Shown piece by piece: positions 8,113 through 17,044 of a stretch of DNA of 64,000 nt. The first letter of the stretch is position 1. The number at the start of each line of letters is the position of its first letter. Source of the DNA: Alloscardovia omnicolens DSM 21503 (GTDB lineage Bacteria; Actinomycetota; Actinomycetes; Actinomycetales; Bifidobacteriaceae); NCBI RefSeq assembly GCF_000420505.1, contig NZ_ATVB01000007.1, positions 29,811-93,810 of the forward strand, written 5' to 3'. The notes beneath the pieces were generated by a model. The model saw only the letters and a list, made by a program, of their open reading frames with translations. It ran no database searches and was not told the origin of the DNA. The translations under genes were made by a program, and so were the position numbers.

Positions 8113-10797
8113 TTGACTGAAAAAAATCTGCCAGAACGTCTCCAAGATAATTTGGAATTATGCTTGGATATGTTGCGCAACGTACTCGGCGAATACGATG
8201 CCGAGTTGTTAGCTCAGTTCGATGAGCTGCGCGAAGACGTTATTGTGGCAAGCAATACAAGAAACAACGACACTGCCGAAGCTGCTAGCGTAGCTGCTGC
8301 GGGCTTGGAGAAGGCATCCGATTTGCTCGACAACTCCTCGCTTAAAGATGCAACTATGCTCTCACGCGCTTTCACCGTGTATTTCCACTTGGCAAATCTG
8401 TGCGAAGAGAACTATCGCGTTGCCGTCTTAAAGAACCGTGAATGGGAAGTGGATACACGTTCCGCCACCGATCCAGTTAACGAACTGACCGTGGCTTACA
8501 AGCGCCTCATCGACGAAGTCGGTGTTGCTGGTGCAAACGAATTGCTCGAAAAGCTCGAGTTCCATCCTGTTTTCACCGCTCACCCAACAGAAGCTCGCCG
8601 TAAGGCAGTCGAAGGCAAGATTCGCCGCATCGCTACCTTCCTCGACGAGCGCGACCGCACCGGCGGTTCCGAGCGCGCAGAAATCGACCGTCGTCTCCAC
8701 TCCGAGATTGACTCCTTGTTCCGCACCTCCCCTATTGGCCTTAAGAAGCCAACTCCTGTGGAGGAAGCAGACACTGTTATTAATGTTTTCGATACGACTC
8801 TCTTTAGCGTTATCCCTAACGTGTACCGTCGCTTCGACGATTGGATTTTGGGTTCCAAGGCCGGAACTGTTCCACCTGTATGCCCAGCCTTCTTCCATCC
8901 AGGTAGCTGGGTTGGCTCCGATCGCGATGGTAATCCGAACGTTACCGCAAAGGTGTCGCGTCAGGTTGCTCGCAAGTACTACGACCACATGGTTACTAAG
9001 CTTGCCGAAGCCACCCGCAAAACCGCTACCCGTTTAACGGTAGAAAGCGCTACAACTCCTCCAAGCGATGAGATGAAGGCTTTGTGGAGCCGTCAGAAGG
9101 AAATGAGCGAGCGCTTAACCAGCCGCGCCGATATTATTTCCACGAGCGAACCTCACCGCGCAGCCATGCTCGTTATGGCCGACCGTTTGGAGGCTACCGT
9201 AGAGCGCGATGCCGATCTTATGTACACTAGTGCCGACGATTTCCTCGCCGATTTGCGTGTTATTCAGCGCTCTTTGGCCGAGGCTGGTGCGGTACGTATT
9301 GCATACGGCGATATTCAGGCTCTTATTTGGCGCGTAGAGACCTTCGGCTTCCACATGGTGGAGATGGAGTTCCGTCAGCACTCTCTCGTGCATTCGCGCG
9401 CTTTGGAAGATATTCGCGAGCACGGTTTGCATGGCGAGCGCGGTCCGCTTCAGCCGATGACCGTAGAGGTTCTCGATACTTTCCGCGCTATTGGTTGGAT
9501 TCAGCGCCGTCACGGCCGCAAGGCTGCTGGTCGCTACCTTATTTCCTTCTCCAAGTCCGCTCAGCACGTGCGCGACGTGTACGAGCTGAACCGTTTGGCC
9601 TTCGCTAACCCTGCAGATGCTCCTGTTTTGGACGTTATTCCTCTGTTTGAGCAGTTAGAAGATTTGGATAATTCTGTCTCTGTTTTGGACGACATGATTA
9701 AGATTCCAGAAGTTCAGCAGCGCTTAAAGCAGACCGGCCGTCGCATGGAAGTTATGCTCGGTTATTCGGATTCCTCGAAGGATGCTGGCCCAACGTCTGC
9801 AACTTTGGCTTTGCACCGCGCTCAGGAAAAGATCGCGAAGTGGGCTAAGGAAAACGATATCGACGTTACCCTCTTCCACGGTCGCGGTGGCGCTGTTGGT
9901 CGTGGTGGCGGTCCTGCTAACCGCGCGGTTTTGGCTCAGCCAGTTGGCTCGGTAAACTGCCGCTTTAAGCTCACCGAGCAGGGCGAAGTTATTTTCGCTC
10001 GCTACGGCAACCGCACGCTGGCAACCCGTCACGTTGAGTCTGTTGCGGCTGCAACGCTGCTTCAGTCCGCTCCTTCTGTAGAGAAGACGAACACGGAGAT
10101 GACCGAGAAGTTCGCTCCGATGGCTCAGGCTTTGGATGAGTCCTCGCACGAGCGCTTCCTCGATCTGCTGCAAAGCGATGATTTCGCTCCATGGTTCTCG
10201 ATCGTTACGCCTTTGACTGAGGTTGGTTTGCTGCCAATCGGTTCTCGCCCTGCTAAGCGTGGTTTGGGTGCGAAGTCTTTGGACGATTTGCGTACGATTC
10301 CATGGGTCTTCTCCTGGTCTCAGGCTCGCATTAACCTCGCCGCATGGTACGGCTTGGGTACGGCGTGCGAGAAGTTTGGAGATTTGGCTACTTTGCGCGA
10401 AGCGTACAAGAGCTGGCCACTGTTTAACACCTTTATCGACAATATCGAGATGTCTCTTGCTAAGACAGATGAGCGTATTGCTCGCATGTACTTGAGCATG
10501 GGCGATCGCGAAGATTTGAGCGAGAAGGTTCTGCACGAGATGGAGCTGACCCACAAGTGGGTTCTGGCTATTAAGGATGAGGATTGGACTTTGCAGCATT
10601 CCCGCACTTTGGGCATGATGGTTAAGTTGCGTTCCCCTTATGTAGATGCTCTGTCGATTGCTCAGGTTCGCGCGCTCAAGACCTTGCGCCGTCGCGTAGA
10701 TAAGGAAGAGCTGAGCGAATCTCAGATTGGCGATTATATTTATCTCATTTTGTGCACTGTGAGCGGTGTTTCTGCCGGCTTGCAGAACACAGGCTGA
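8113..10797 (+). CDS. ppc: Phosphoenolpyruvate carboxylase
   Basis: A cytoplasmic anaplerotic enzyme: PEP + bicarbonate -> oxaloacetate + phosphate. The 894-residue length is normal. Diagnostic motifs are FTAHPTEARRKAV with the catalytic His, SDRDGNPNVT, the GYSDSSKDAG region, the Arg/Gly-rich loop LFHGRGGAVGRGGGP, and the invariant C-terminus QNTG. The start is TTG at 8113 with a strong GGAGG SD nine bases upstream; no in-frame ATG fits as well. Codon use is strongly biased, as for a highly expressed gene. Carbonic anhydrase follows and supplies bicarbonate, a sensible pairing, although a strong terminator separates them. Confidence 0.97.
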   Translation: MTEKNLPERLQDNLELCLDMLRNVLGEYDAELLAQFDELREDVIVASNTRNNDTAEAASVAAAGLEKASDLLDNSSLKDATMLSRAFTVYFHLANLCEENYRVAVLKNREWEVDTRSATDPVNELTVAYKRLIDEVGVAGANELLEKLEFHPVFTAHPTEARRKAVEGKIRRIATFLDERDRTGGSERAEIDRRLHSEIDSLFRTSPIGLKKPTPVEEADTVINVFDTTLFSVIPNVYRRFDDWILGSKAGTVPPVCPAFFHPGSWVGSDRDGNPNVTAKVSRQVARKYYDHMVTKLAEATRKTATRLTVESATTPPSDEMKALWSRQKEMSERLTSRADIISTSEPHRAAMLVMADRLEATVERDADLMYTSADDFLADLRVIQRSLAEAGAVRIAYGDIQALIWRVETFGFHMVEMEFRQHSLVHSRALEDIREHGLHGERGPLQPMTVEVLDTFRAIGWIQRRHGRKAAGRYLISFSKSAQHVRDVYELNRLAFANPADAPVLDVIPLFEQLEDLDNSVSVLDDMIKIPEVQQRLKQTGRRMEVMLGYSDSSKDAGPTSATLALHRAQEKIAKWAKENDIDVTLFHGRGGAVGRGGGPANRAVLAQPVGSVNCRFKLTEQGEVIFARYGNRTLATRHVESVAAATLLQSAPSVEKTNTEMTEKFAPMAQALDESSHERFLDLLQSDDFAPWFSIVTPLTEVGLLPIGSRPAKRGLGAKSLDDLRTIPWVFSWSQARINLAAWYGLGTACEKFGDLATLREAYKSWPLFNTFIDNIEMSLAKTDERIARMYLSMGDREDLSEKVLHEMELTHKWVLAIKDEDWTLQHSRTLGMMVKLRSPYVDALSIAQVRALKTLRRRVDKEELSESQIGDYIYLILCTVSGVSAGLQNTG

Positions 10798-10817
10798 TAC
10801 TTATTGTTCTACTCCAA

Positions 10818-10852
10818 CAAGAAGGCTGCGGGTTTCGCCCGCAGCCTTCTTG
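10818..10852 (+). terminator. Strong terminator after ppc
   Basis: A perfect 15-bp GC-rich stem (10818-10832 with 10838-10852) has a TTTCG loop, 20 bases past the ppc stop. The U-tract is poor (GGCTTCTTC), so some read-through into the next gene is possible. Confidence 0.8.
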
Positions 10853-10879
10853 GCTTCTTCACCTAGTAAGCTGGTGTGT

Positions 10880-11482
10880 ATGAGTGTTTTAGCTGAAGAA
10901 AATCAAGCAAATTCTGTCTGGACGCGCATGCTCGAAGGCAATAAGCGCTTTGCACGCGGCGAGGCTGTGCATCCATGGCAAGATAAGGAAACCCGCGAAA
11001 GTTTGTGCGCCGGTCAGAACCCAAGCGCTGCTGTTCTCGCCTGCGCGGACTCGCGTGTATCGCCGGAAATCATTTTTGACGAAGGTCTCGGCGATATCTT
11101 TACCATCCGCTCGGTCGGCGGCGTTCTCGATCAAGCGGTCATTAACTCTCTCGAATTTGCTGTCGATATCCTGCACGTATCTGTTCTCGTGGTCATGAGC
11201 CATGAGCACTGCGGTCTGCTCGAAGCGGCAGTCAACAGCGCTAAAACTGGTAACGTGCCGCCATCGCTAACATATGCGCTCGGCGAGGTTGCGGGCACGA
11301 TGGAAGCGGCCGAGGATGCGGATTCGCAGGACGATGTAGAGCGCATTCACGTATCAACGCTTATTATGCAGATTGTGGAACGTAGCCCTATTATTGCTCG
11401 CGCTTTAGCAGCTGAGGAGCTCAAGATTGTGGGAGCGCGCTACACCATGACTAATGGTCTTGTTGAAGTGCTCAGCTTCTAG
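10880..11482 (+). CDS. Beta-class carbonic anhydrase
   Basis: Zinc enzyme interconverting CO2 and bicarbonate in the cytoplasm. The 200-residue protein carries the zinc and active-site motifs ACADSRVSPE (Cys, Asp/Arg dyad) and SHEHCGLLEAA (His, Cys), with the conserved GDIFTIRSVGG strand between. The ATG at 10880 gives the family-length protein. The frame is open further upstream into ppc, but that part overlaps the ppc terminator and is unlikely to be translated. The upstream gene uses bicarbonate, which suggests a functional link. Confidence 0.93.
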   Translation: MSVLAEENQANSVWTRMLEGNKRFARGEAVHPWQDKETRESLCAGQNPSAAVLACADSRVSPEIIFDEGLGDIFTIRSVGGVLDQAVINSLEFAVDILHVSVLVVMSHEHCGLLEAAVNSAKTGNVPPSLTYALGEVAGTMEAAEDADSQDDVERIHVSTLIMQIVERSPIIARALAAEELKIVGARYTMTNGLVEVLSF

Positions 11483-11504
11483 GTACGCGAAGGGCTGATT
11501 CTTT

Positions 11505-12812
11505 ATGCCGATATGGCTTAACCTTTTCTTTATTTTGCTCTTTATGCTGGTGGGAAGCGTGTTCTCAGGCACGGAAATGGCTTTAGTATCGCTGCGTACC
11601 AGTCAAATTGAACGCATGGAACAGGAAGATGACCGCGGCGCTCATGTGGCGCGTGTAGCGCGCGATCCTAACCGTTTCCTGTCTGCTCTGCAAATTGGCG
11701 TAACTCTTGCTGGTTTCCTCTCAGCATCTTTTGGAGCCAGTTCTCTGTCTCCACATATCGTGCCATGGCTTGAATCTTTAGGCATGAACGCTGGGCTTGC
11801 CAGCGGTTTAACAATGGTGATGCTCACTCTGCTCATCTCCTACCTTTCTATTGTGGTCTCTGAGCTAGTACCGAAGCGCATTGCTTTGCAACAGGGTGAG
11901 AAAATTGCGCGTTCCATGGTGCCAATTATCGATGTTTTCGCCACTCTCACCTCGCCAGTTATTTGGCTGATTGGCAAGAACACGAACGGTATTGTGCGTT
12001 TGCTTGGTTTCGATCCAAACGAGGTAGAAAGCGAGGTGAGTAACGATGAGTTGCGTGTGCTCGTCTCCTCGAATACTCGTTTAAGCACAGATGAGCGCGA
12101 AATCCTTGCGGATGTTTTTGGCGCTGAACAAACAATTGTGGCCGAGGTTATGCGCCCTCGTGCTGATGTGGTGTTCGTGGACGGCACGATGAGTTTAACG
12201 GCTGCGGCAACTTTTGTGCGCGATCAGCCATATTCTCGCTTCCCTGTAACCGGCGAGAGCTTTGACGATATTCTCGGCTTTGTGCATGTGCGCGATTTAT
12301 TGGATATTCGCGATTCGGAAGCGAAAACTGTGGCAGATGTTACCCGCGATATTTTGCAACTGCCAGGAACCTCGCGAATTTTGCCAAGCATGAGCCTTAT
12401 GCGTCAGCGGGGGATCCATTTGGCTGTGGTTATTGATGAATATGGCGGCACAGATGGCATTGTAACGCTCGAAGATATTACAGAAGAAATTGTGGGCGAT
12501 ATCCACGATGAATACGATTTGCCAGAAGATTCGCTCAATTCCATGCACAACGCGTTTGTAAACGGTGTGCTCACTGTGGATGGTGGGATGACGTTGGAAG
12601 ATTTTGAGGAAGTCTCCGATATTACGCTTACCGACGGCCCTTATGAAACTGTTGCCGGCTATATGATTGCTCGCACAGGAGAGTTGGGTTATGAAGGTCA
12701 GGTTTTGAGCGACGACGATGGCTACGACATGGTGGTTACCGAAGTAGAAGGACGACGTATTCAAACCATAGAAGTGCGCAAACATATTACTTCTGCTGAT
12801 ACTGTGAAATAG
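11505..12812 (+). CDS. CNNM/CorC-HlyC family transporter-associated protein
   Basis: A 435-residue membrane protein. The N-terminal DUF21 part (about 1-195) has three to four hydrophobic helices. Next comes a CBS pair (about 205-330, including VMRPRADVVFVDGTMS and AVVIDEYGGTDGIVTLEDI) and a C-terminal CorC_HlyC domain (about 345-425). The family includes magnesium exporters (CNNM/MpfA); older annotations call it haemolysin. The start at 11505 is preceded by GAAGGG. The gene is 22 bases after carbonic anhydrase and probably co-transcribed. Substrate is inferred only. Confidence 0.92.
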   Translation: MPIWLNLFFILLFMLVGSVFSGTEMALVSLRTSQIERMEQEDDRGAHVARVARDPNRFLSALQIGVTLAGFLSASFGASSLSPHIVPWLESLGMNAGLASGLTMVMLTLLISYLSIVVSELVPKRIALQQGEKIARSMVPIIDVFATLTSPVIWLIGKNTNGIVRLLGFDPNEVESEVSNDELRVLVSSNTRLSTDEREILADVFGAEQTIVAEVMRPRADVVFVDGTMSLTAAATFVRDQPYSRFPVTGESFDDILGFVHVRDLLDIRDSEAKTVADVTRDILQLPGTSRILPSMSLMRQRGIHLAVVIDEYGGTDGIVTLEDITEEIVGDIHDEYDLPEDSLNSMHNAFVNGVLTVDGGMTLEDFEEVSDITLTDGPYETVAGYMIARTGELGYEGQVLSDDDGYDMVVTEVEGRRIQTIEVRKHITSADTVK

Positions 12813-12850
12813 ATGACACGCATAGCGTAAAACGACACGTTCCACCGTTT

Positions 12851-12879
12851 TCTTTCTCTTAACAGAGTAAAGTTATAAT
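12851..12879 (+). promoter_or_regulatory. Candidate promoter of dps
   Basis: A perfect -10 hexamer TATAAT (12874-12879) lies 28 bases before the start codon. The -35 candidate (TCTTTC, 12851-12856, spacing 17) is weak, so the promoter may depend on an activator or an alternative sigma factor. Confidence 0.4.
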
Positions 12880-12907
12880 TACGTGATTTTTTGGAAAGAA
12901 GGCAATA

Positions 12908-13387
12908 ATGGCATTAAATTACACTATTGCAGGTTTGAGTGAGTCGGCAAGCGAGAAGATTATTTCCATTTTGCAGAGCCGCTTGAGCCAGGAACAAGAC
13001 GCTGCTCTTATTTTGAAGCATGCACATTGGAATGTGAGCGGTCCTAACTTTATTGGCGTTCACGAAATGATTGACCCTCAGGTTGATGTTGTGCTCAATC
13101 AGGCTGACGAAACTGCTGAACGTATTTCTCAGCTTGGCGGCGGTCCAGATGGTCGTCCAGATGCTGTTGTGCGCAACCGCGATTGGGCTGAGTTTGACCT
13201 CACCGGCACAAACTCCACCGAGGCATATATTAAGGCTCTGATTGCTTACTACGATGAGTTCATTATTAATGACCGCAATGCTATTGCAGAATTAGATGAG
13301 CTTGACGTTATCAGCTCTAATATTATTCAGGATCATGTGCAAGACCTCGAAAAGTTCCAGTGGTTCTTGCGCGCTCACCTCGGATAA
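12908..13387 (+). CDS. dps: Dps-family DNA-protecting ferritin
   Basis: A 159-residue ferritin-like protein. The family forms dodecamers that oxidise iron with peroxide and protect DNA in starvation or oxidative stress. The ferroxidase signature is HAHWNVSGPNFIGVHEMID, followed by DETAERISQLGG, which provides the His, Asp and Glu ligands at the subunit interface. The ATG at 12908 has a GAAAGAAGG SD. It is a single gene with its own -10 box and terminator. Confidence 0.95.
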   Translation: MALNYTIAGLSESASEKIISILQSRLSQEQDAALILKHAHWNVSGPNFIGVHEMIDPQVDVVLNQADETAERISQLGGGPDGRPDAVVRNRDWAEFDLTGTNSTEAYIKALIAYYDEFIINDRNAIAELDELDVISSNIIQDHVQDLEKFQWFLRAHLG

Positions 13388-13403
13388 TCTAATCTCACAG
13401 CAC

Positions 13404-13436
13404 AAACCTTCTCCCCTTCCGGAGAAGGTTTTTCTT
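13404..13436 (+). terminator. Terminator of dps
   Basis: Perfect 11-bp arms (13404-13414 and 13421-13431) enclose CCTTCC. The second arm runs into TTTTTCTTTCTC. Confidence 0.85.
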
Positions 13437-13486
13437 TCTCTCGTAGGCTTTTGGTATTCTCGTAGTACTAAGTTAAAGGAGACATA

Positions 13487-14386
13487 ATGCTTACATCACC
13501 GATGATTTACACTGTTATAGCCATTATTGCGCTGGCTATTCTCTGTTCCTGCGCATACGTAGTTCCGCAACAGCAGGCTTTTATTATTGAACGTTTCGGT
13601 AAATTCCATACTGTGAGCTTGGCAGGTTTGCATTTTAAGATTCCTTTTATCGATCGTATTGCTCATAAAACTGGTCTGCGCGTGCAGCAGTTAATGGTCA
13701 AAGTAGAAACAAAAACCCTCGATAACGTCTTTGTGAACGTAGTAGTATCCACGCAGTTCCGCGTAGACTCCTCTAATGTTGCGACCGCATACTACGAGCT
13801 GGGAGATCCCGCTGGGCAGTTGCGTTCCTACATGGAAGACGCTTTACGTTCCGCTATTCCTCAGCTGAGCTTGGATGACGCTTTTGCTCGTAAGGATGAC
13901 GTAGCACGCGATGTTCAGGAAACTGTGGGCGCAGAAATGGCTCGTTTTGGCTTTACTGTAGTAAAGTCCTTGATTACTGCGATTGATCCTTCCGAGCAAG
14001 TAAAAGCTGCTATGGATTCCATTAATGCAGCTCAGCGAGAGAAGGAAGCTACCCGCGAACGCGCTGAAGCTAACCGTATTGCCATCGAAGCTCAAGCAGC
14101 TGCTGATGCAGAAAAAACACGTCTGCAGGGTGAAGGTCAAGCAAATTATCGTCGCGAAATCGCTAATGGTATTGTTGACCAAATTAAGAGCCTGCAAAAC
14201 GTGGGCATGAATATTGAAGACGTCAATAATGTTGTGCTCTTCAACCAGTATCTGGATGTTATGCGTTCGCTATCTGAGTCAACTAATGCCAAGACAGTTG
14301 TATTACCAGCCTCAACGCCAGGCGGATACCAAGATTTATTCACTCAGATGACCAACGCAATTGCTACTAATAACGGAAACAAGTAA
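13487..14386 (+). CDS. SPFH/Band 7 domain membrane protein (stomatin/QmcA-like)
   Basis: A 299-residue protein with one N-terminal membrane helix (about 6-26) and an SPFH domain. The VPQQQAFIIERFGKF start and LDNVFVNVVVSTQFRV are typical. The helical tail is rich in Ala, Glu and Arg and contains the family pattern EREKEATRERAEANRIAIEA-like residues at about 180-210. Such proteins organise membrane microdomains and are linked to protease quality control. The start has a strong AAAGGAGA SD. It is preceded by the dps terminator and followed by the structured RNA region at 14402-14546, which may serve as its terminator. No NfeD partner is present. Confidence 0.9.
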   Translation: MLTSPMIYTVIAIIALAILCSCAYVVPQQQAFIIERFGKFHTVSLAGLHFKIPFIDRIAHKTGLRVQQLMVKVETKTLDNVFVNVVVSTQFRVDSSNVATAYYELGDPAGQLRSYMEDALRSAIPQLSLDDAFARKDDVARDVQETVGAEMARFGFTVVKSLITAIDPSEQVKAAMDSINAAQREKEATRERAEANRIAIEAQAAADAEKTRLQGEGQANYRREIANGIVDQIKSLQNVGMNIEDVNNVVLFNQYLDVMRSLSESTNAKTVVLPASTPGGYQDLFTQMTNAIATNNGNK

Positions 14387-14401
14387 AATGGAGGTATAAG
14401 C

Positions 14402-14546
14402 GTGGGTGGAGAGAAGAAGGTAGTATTTCTCCCGAATGGCGAATAGTTTCCCCACCTCCTTCTATTCGCCACAGGCGAGCACTCGTTGCACATTTCTGTA
14501 CGTGCAATTAATAACTCCCATAGGAGTTGAGTGCTCGCCTTTTTTG
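14402..14546 (+). ncRNA. Candidate structured RNA: loop with anti-SD-like sequence plus a three-way-junction terminator
   Basis: Two structures follow the SPFH gene. The first is a hairpin with perfect 9-bp arms (14438-14446 with 14462-14470) whose 15-base loop contains CCCCACCTCCTT, the same letters as the anti-SD end of 16S rRNA. The second has an outer perfect 12-bp stem (14473-14484 with 14529-14540). Inside it are two small perfect 6-bp hairpins (14486-14491 with 14502-14507; 14513-14518 with 14523-14528), and it is followed by TTTTTT. That makes a compact three-way junction with a U-tract. It overlaps the 3' end of the opposite-strand metallopeptidase gene. It may be a small RNA or an elaborate terminator of the SPFH gene; expression is not shown. 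Confidence 0.5.
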
Positions 14547-15089
14547 TCGCCAATCAGGAAGATAGCCACTTATTCTATTTCTAAAACCTTCGCCATGACC
14601 GCGCTCATACAGGTGGGTCAGTTCATGAACAAGCACATACTCTAATAAATCCTCAGGCACGAAAGCTAAAGCAAGGTTTAAGCGAATACGTCCCGTTGAT
14701 GGAGTGCATGATCCCCAGCGAGTTTTCATACGACGATATGTGATGCGTGTGGGCTGCCTGCCAATTACTGTGCTCCACTGTGAAAGTAATCGAGGCACTG
14801 TGCTTTCCAAAATCTGACGCGCTTCCTCCTCTTTTGCAGGAGTCCATCCAGACAGCAGATTCGGATTCGTATGCTGCGATTGAGTCAACAGAATGCGGTC
14901 GCGTGCTGTATCAATCCAGTCTGAACGCTCGCGAATCAACTTTTCTATATCTTTTTGATGCACATAATACGGAGCAGTAACCTCCACGTGAGCCTGAGGC
15001 GGTTTCACACGTAAATACATGTTCTTAACGCTTTTAAGGATAACAGTGACCTGAAAGCCATCTATTTCTAGTTCATACACCTGAGGCAT
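14508..15089 (-). CDS. YgjP-like (DUF45/SprT-type) zinc metallopeptidase
   Basis: A protein of about 193 residues whose active site is visible as LVHELTHLYERGHGEGF: HExxH, then a third His five residues on, as in YgjP-like M48-related peptidases. The N-terminal half (YELEIDGFQVTVILKSVKNM) matches the family opening. The ATG at 15089 is chosen because the family begins about there. An in-frame ATG at 15128 would add 13 residues; neither has a clear SD. The last ~30 bases overlap the structured RNA on the other strand. The function of the family is unclear. Confidence 0.85.
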   Translation of the reverse strand: MPQVYELEIDGFQVTVILKSVKNMYLRVKPPQAHVEVTAPYYVHQKDIEKLIRERSDWIDTARDRILLTQSQHTNPNLLSGWTPAKEEEARQILESTVPRLLSQWSTVIGRQPTRITYRRMKTRWGSCTPSTGRIRLNLALAFVPEDLLEYVLVHELTHLYERGHGEGFRNRISGYLPDWRQKRRALNSYGSY

Positions 15090-15227
15090 GTTCTCAGTGT
15101 GCCATATGGACTGTGCAGGTGAACCCATGTTCGCGACACGCGGATAAAGGAAAATTGACTTTAGAGAATATATGGTCTATTGTTTTCTTTTGTTGTGACA
15201 AATGGCACAACACCATAAATGAAGAAT

Positions 15228-15301
15228 GGGCCCGTAGCTCAGCAGGTTAGAGCGCATCCCTGATAAGGATGAGGTCGAAGGTTCGAGTCCCTCCGGGCCC
15301 A
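15228..15301 (+). tRNA. tRNA-Ile (GAT)
   Basis: A 74-base cloverleaf. The acceptor GGGCCCG pairs with CGGGCCC (15294-15300), the anticodon loop CTGATAA gives GAT, and the T-arm is GGTTCGAGTCC. CCA is not encoded. Confidence 0.97.
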
Positions 15302-15354
15302 CGCTAGAGATAGCGTGTCGCAGTCCTCTCTGTGTGATAGGATATTTCTTCGTT

Positions 15355-15427
15355 GGGGGTATGGCGCAGCTGGTAGCGCATCTGCTTTGCAAGCAGAGGG
15401 TCAGGGGTTCGAGTCCCCTTACCTCCA
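15355..15427 (+). tRNA. tRNA-Ala (TGC), integration target
   Basis: A 73-base cloverleaf. The acceptor GGGGGTA pairs with TACCTCC (one G-T), the anticodon loop TTTGCAA gives TGC, and the T-arm is GGGGTTCGAGTCCCC. CCA is not encoded. The last 18 bases of the gene are part of a 19-bp sequence repeated at 23306-23324, so the tRNA is kept intact by the element inserted in its 3' end. Confidence 0.97.
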
Positions 15428-15428
15428 C
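15410..15428 (+). repeat. attL (direct repeat copy 1, tRNA-Ala 3' end)
   Basis: The 19-base sequence cgagtccccttacctccac is identical at 23306-23324. It overlaps the tRNA 3' end, a classical tyrosine-recombinase crossover core. Confidence 0.9.
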
Positions 15429-15434
15429 GTGTAT

Positions 15435-15466
15435 AGGCTTTCGGAAAAATCCGGAAGCCTTTTTTC
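15435..15466 (+). terminator. Terminator after tRNA-Ala, supplied by the element
   Basis: Eleven-base arms (15435-15445 and 15450-15460, one G-T) are followed by TTTTTT. They lie just inside the element. The host's own terminator is probably the one now stranded beyond attR at 23331. Confidence 0.75.
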
Positions 15467-15562
15467 ATGCCGAAAACCGCATGCTTTCAACGTTTTTGGT
15501 TATATGCTGGATTTTCCTTTTCCTCGTATAAACCCGCATATGAGTGCTTGTTACCGCCACTT

Positions 15563-15580
15563 AGGTGAGCATTTAGGTGA
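15563..15580 (+). promoter_or_regulatory. Candidate integrase arm sites (left pair)
   Basis: TTAGGTGA occurs at 15561-15568 and 15573-15580, with the AGGTGA cores 12 bases apart. The same core, also as a pair 12 bases apart, lies near attR (23240-23257). Paired arm-type sites near both ends are what a lambda-type integrase would need. Confidence 0.4.
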
Positions 15581-15618
15581 CGCACCTTGATTCTCACCTC
15601 TACAATGGAGGTATGGAG

Positions 15619-16917
15619 ATGCCACGCAAAAAATCACGCCGTAATGATTGGGGTTCGATTGTCGAACGGCGCAACAAGCAAGGAGAAGTCACTCGCCTCG
15701 AGGCTCGCTATCCCAATCCCAAGAATCCAAAACAGCGTATAGCAAAATCTTTTAGTGTCAATGAACGTATGAGAGCTCAAGCCTGGCTGGATAAAGAGCG
15801 CAAACTCGTTGATGAGTTCGAACGCGGAGTCAGCGACTGGGCACCTCCCAAGGAACGAGAAACACAAGTAGCTCAATCTCACATCACGTTCAGTGAATAC
15901 GCTGACGAGTACTTAGAAAACTACTCCGTTTCCCTTACTGAAGCAACAAAAAGACAGAAACGAACTTCTATCTCTCATTTGAAGGATGCTTTCGGTTCTA
16001 TGCTTCTTTGGGAGATTACTTCAGCGCACATTGATGCATGGCTAATATCGAGCCGTAGTTTTGGCTTAACTGCCCAGAGGAACGCTTTCATTGAGTTGAA
16101 GGCTATCATGCGTAAAGCTGCTACACCTGCGGGCAGTCAACCTGCTCTCATTGAATCGTCACCAATTATTCAGAAGACTCCACCACGCCCGAAATCTCAA
16201 CAAGCCAAAATCCCACCAGCAACACCCGAAGAAATCCATGCTATATACAACGCCATGCCCGACTACACGAGAATTAGCATCTACCTCGCAGTCGTATTCT
16301 CCTTACGCATCAGTGAAGTATGCGCTCTCCAAGTCAAAGACATTGATTTAACACGTAAAACACTCCACATTCGTCACGCACTCGCCCGAGGTAAAGATGA
16401 CAAAGGTGACCTGCATCTCGCTCCAACAAAAACCGAGTCAAGCATGACCAGTATGGCTATACCCGACGCCATGATTCCCATACTAAACGCTCACATCCAT
16501 ACATACTGCGATACAAACGACCCAGAAGCGATGCTTATCAAGCCAGTGAACACTCACATCATGAACCCTAATAGTCTTCGTAATCAATTCGACATTGCCC
16601 GCAAAAAAGCCAACCGTCCTGACCTACACTTCCACACCCTCCGCGCTACCGGGATTACTGAAGCCGTGTATCAAGGCGCAACCATGAAAGAAACACAAGT
16701 GTATGGGCGCCACGCAGACGCCACCGTCAGCTTAGAACATTACCAACGTGCCAAAGAAGGGTCCACCTCAACACTGACCACGAAGGTATTTGATGCGCTC
16801 ATAGAACCAGACAGTAATCCAGAGCAGATTCGCGCTCGTATAGATTCGATTACAAAGAAAATTCACGAGCTAGAAGCAGAACGCTCCAAACTCGAAGCAC
16901 TCTTAAAACCGCAGTAG
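15619..16917 (+). CDS. int: Tyrosine-type site-specific integrase
   Basis: Recombinase expected to insert and excise the element at tRNA-Ala. 432 residues: a basic N-terminal arm-binding part, a SAM-like core-binding domain (about 95-190, TFSEYADEYLENYS) and a catalytic domain. The catalytic Arg lies in LRISEVCALQVKDID, the His-x-x-Arg in HFHTLRATGI, and the tyrosine in HADATVSLEHYQRA. A coiled-coil tail ends the protein. The ATG at 15619 is chosen because GGAGG (15607-15611) is seven bases upstream; ATG 15613 is too close and GTG 15577 lacks an SD. It lies just inside attL, as usual, and has its own terminator. Confidence 0.95.
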   Translation: MPRKKSRRNDWGSIVERRNKQGEVTRLEARYPNPKNPKQRIAKSFSVNERMRAQAWLDKERKLVDEFERGVSDWAPPKERETQVAQSHITFSEYADEYLENYSVSLTEATKRQKRTSISHLKDAFGSMLLWEITSAHIDAWLISSRSFGLTAQRNAFIELKAIMRKAATPAGSQPALIESSPIIQKTPPRPKSQQAKIPPATPEEIHAIYNAMPDYTRISIYLAVVFSLRISEVCALQVKDIDLTRKTLHIRHALARGKDDKGDLHLAPTKTESSMTSMAIPDAMIPILNAHIHTYCDTNDPEAMLIKPVNTHIMNPNSLRNQFDIARKKANRPDLHFHTLRATGITEAVYQGATMKETQVYGRHADATVSLEHYQRAKEGSTSTLTTKVFDALIEPDSNPEQIRARIDSITKKIHELEAERSKLEALLKPQ

Positions 16918-16939
16918 ATTGAATTAAATTTTCTTTTTT

Positions 16940-16992
16940 AGAGGAACGTTACGCTCATCATTCATACAGTGAGAGCGCGTTCCTCTTTTTTA
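16940..16992 (+). terminator. Terminator of the integrase gene
   Basis: Perfect 9-bp arms (16940-16948 and 16978-16986) enclose a 29-base loop that holds a further GCTC/GAGC pairing. TTTTTTA follows. Confidence 0.75.
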
Positions 16993-17044
16993 TACCCCTT
17001 AAATGTATGCCAGACGAACACAAAACGTTGAAAACTGCTCCACA

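Noticed and set aside
14508..14546. The three-way-junction region as a terminator for the minus-strand metallopeptidase gene
   Set aside because: On the minus strand no U-tract follows the outer stem, while on the plus strand TTTTTT follows it, so it fits plus-strand transcription.
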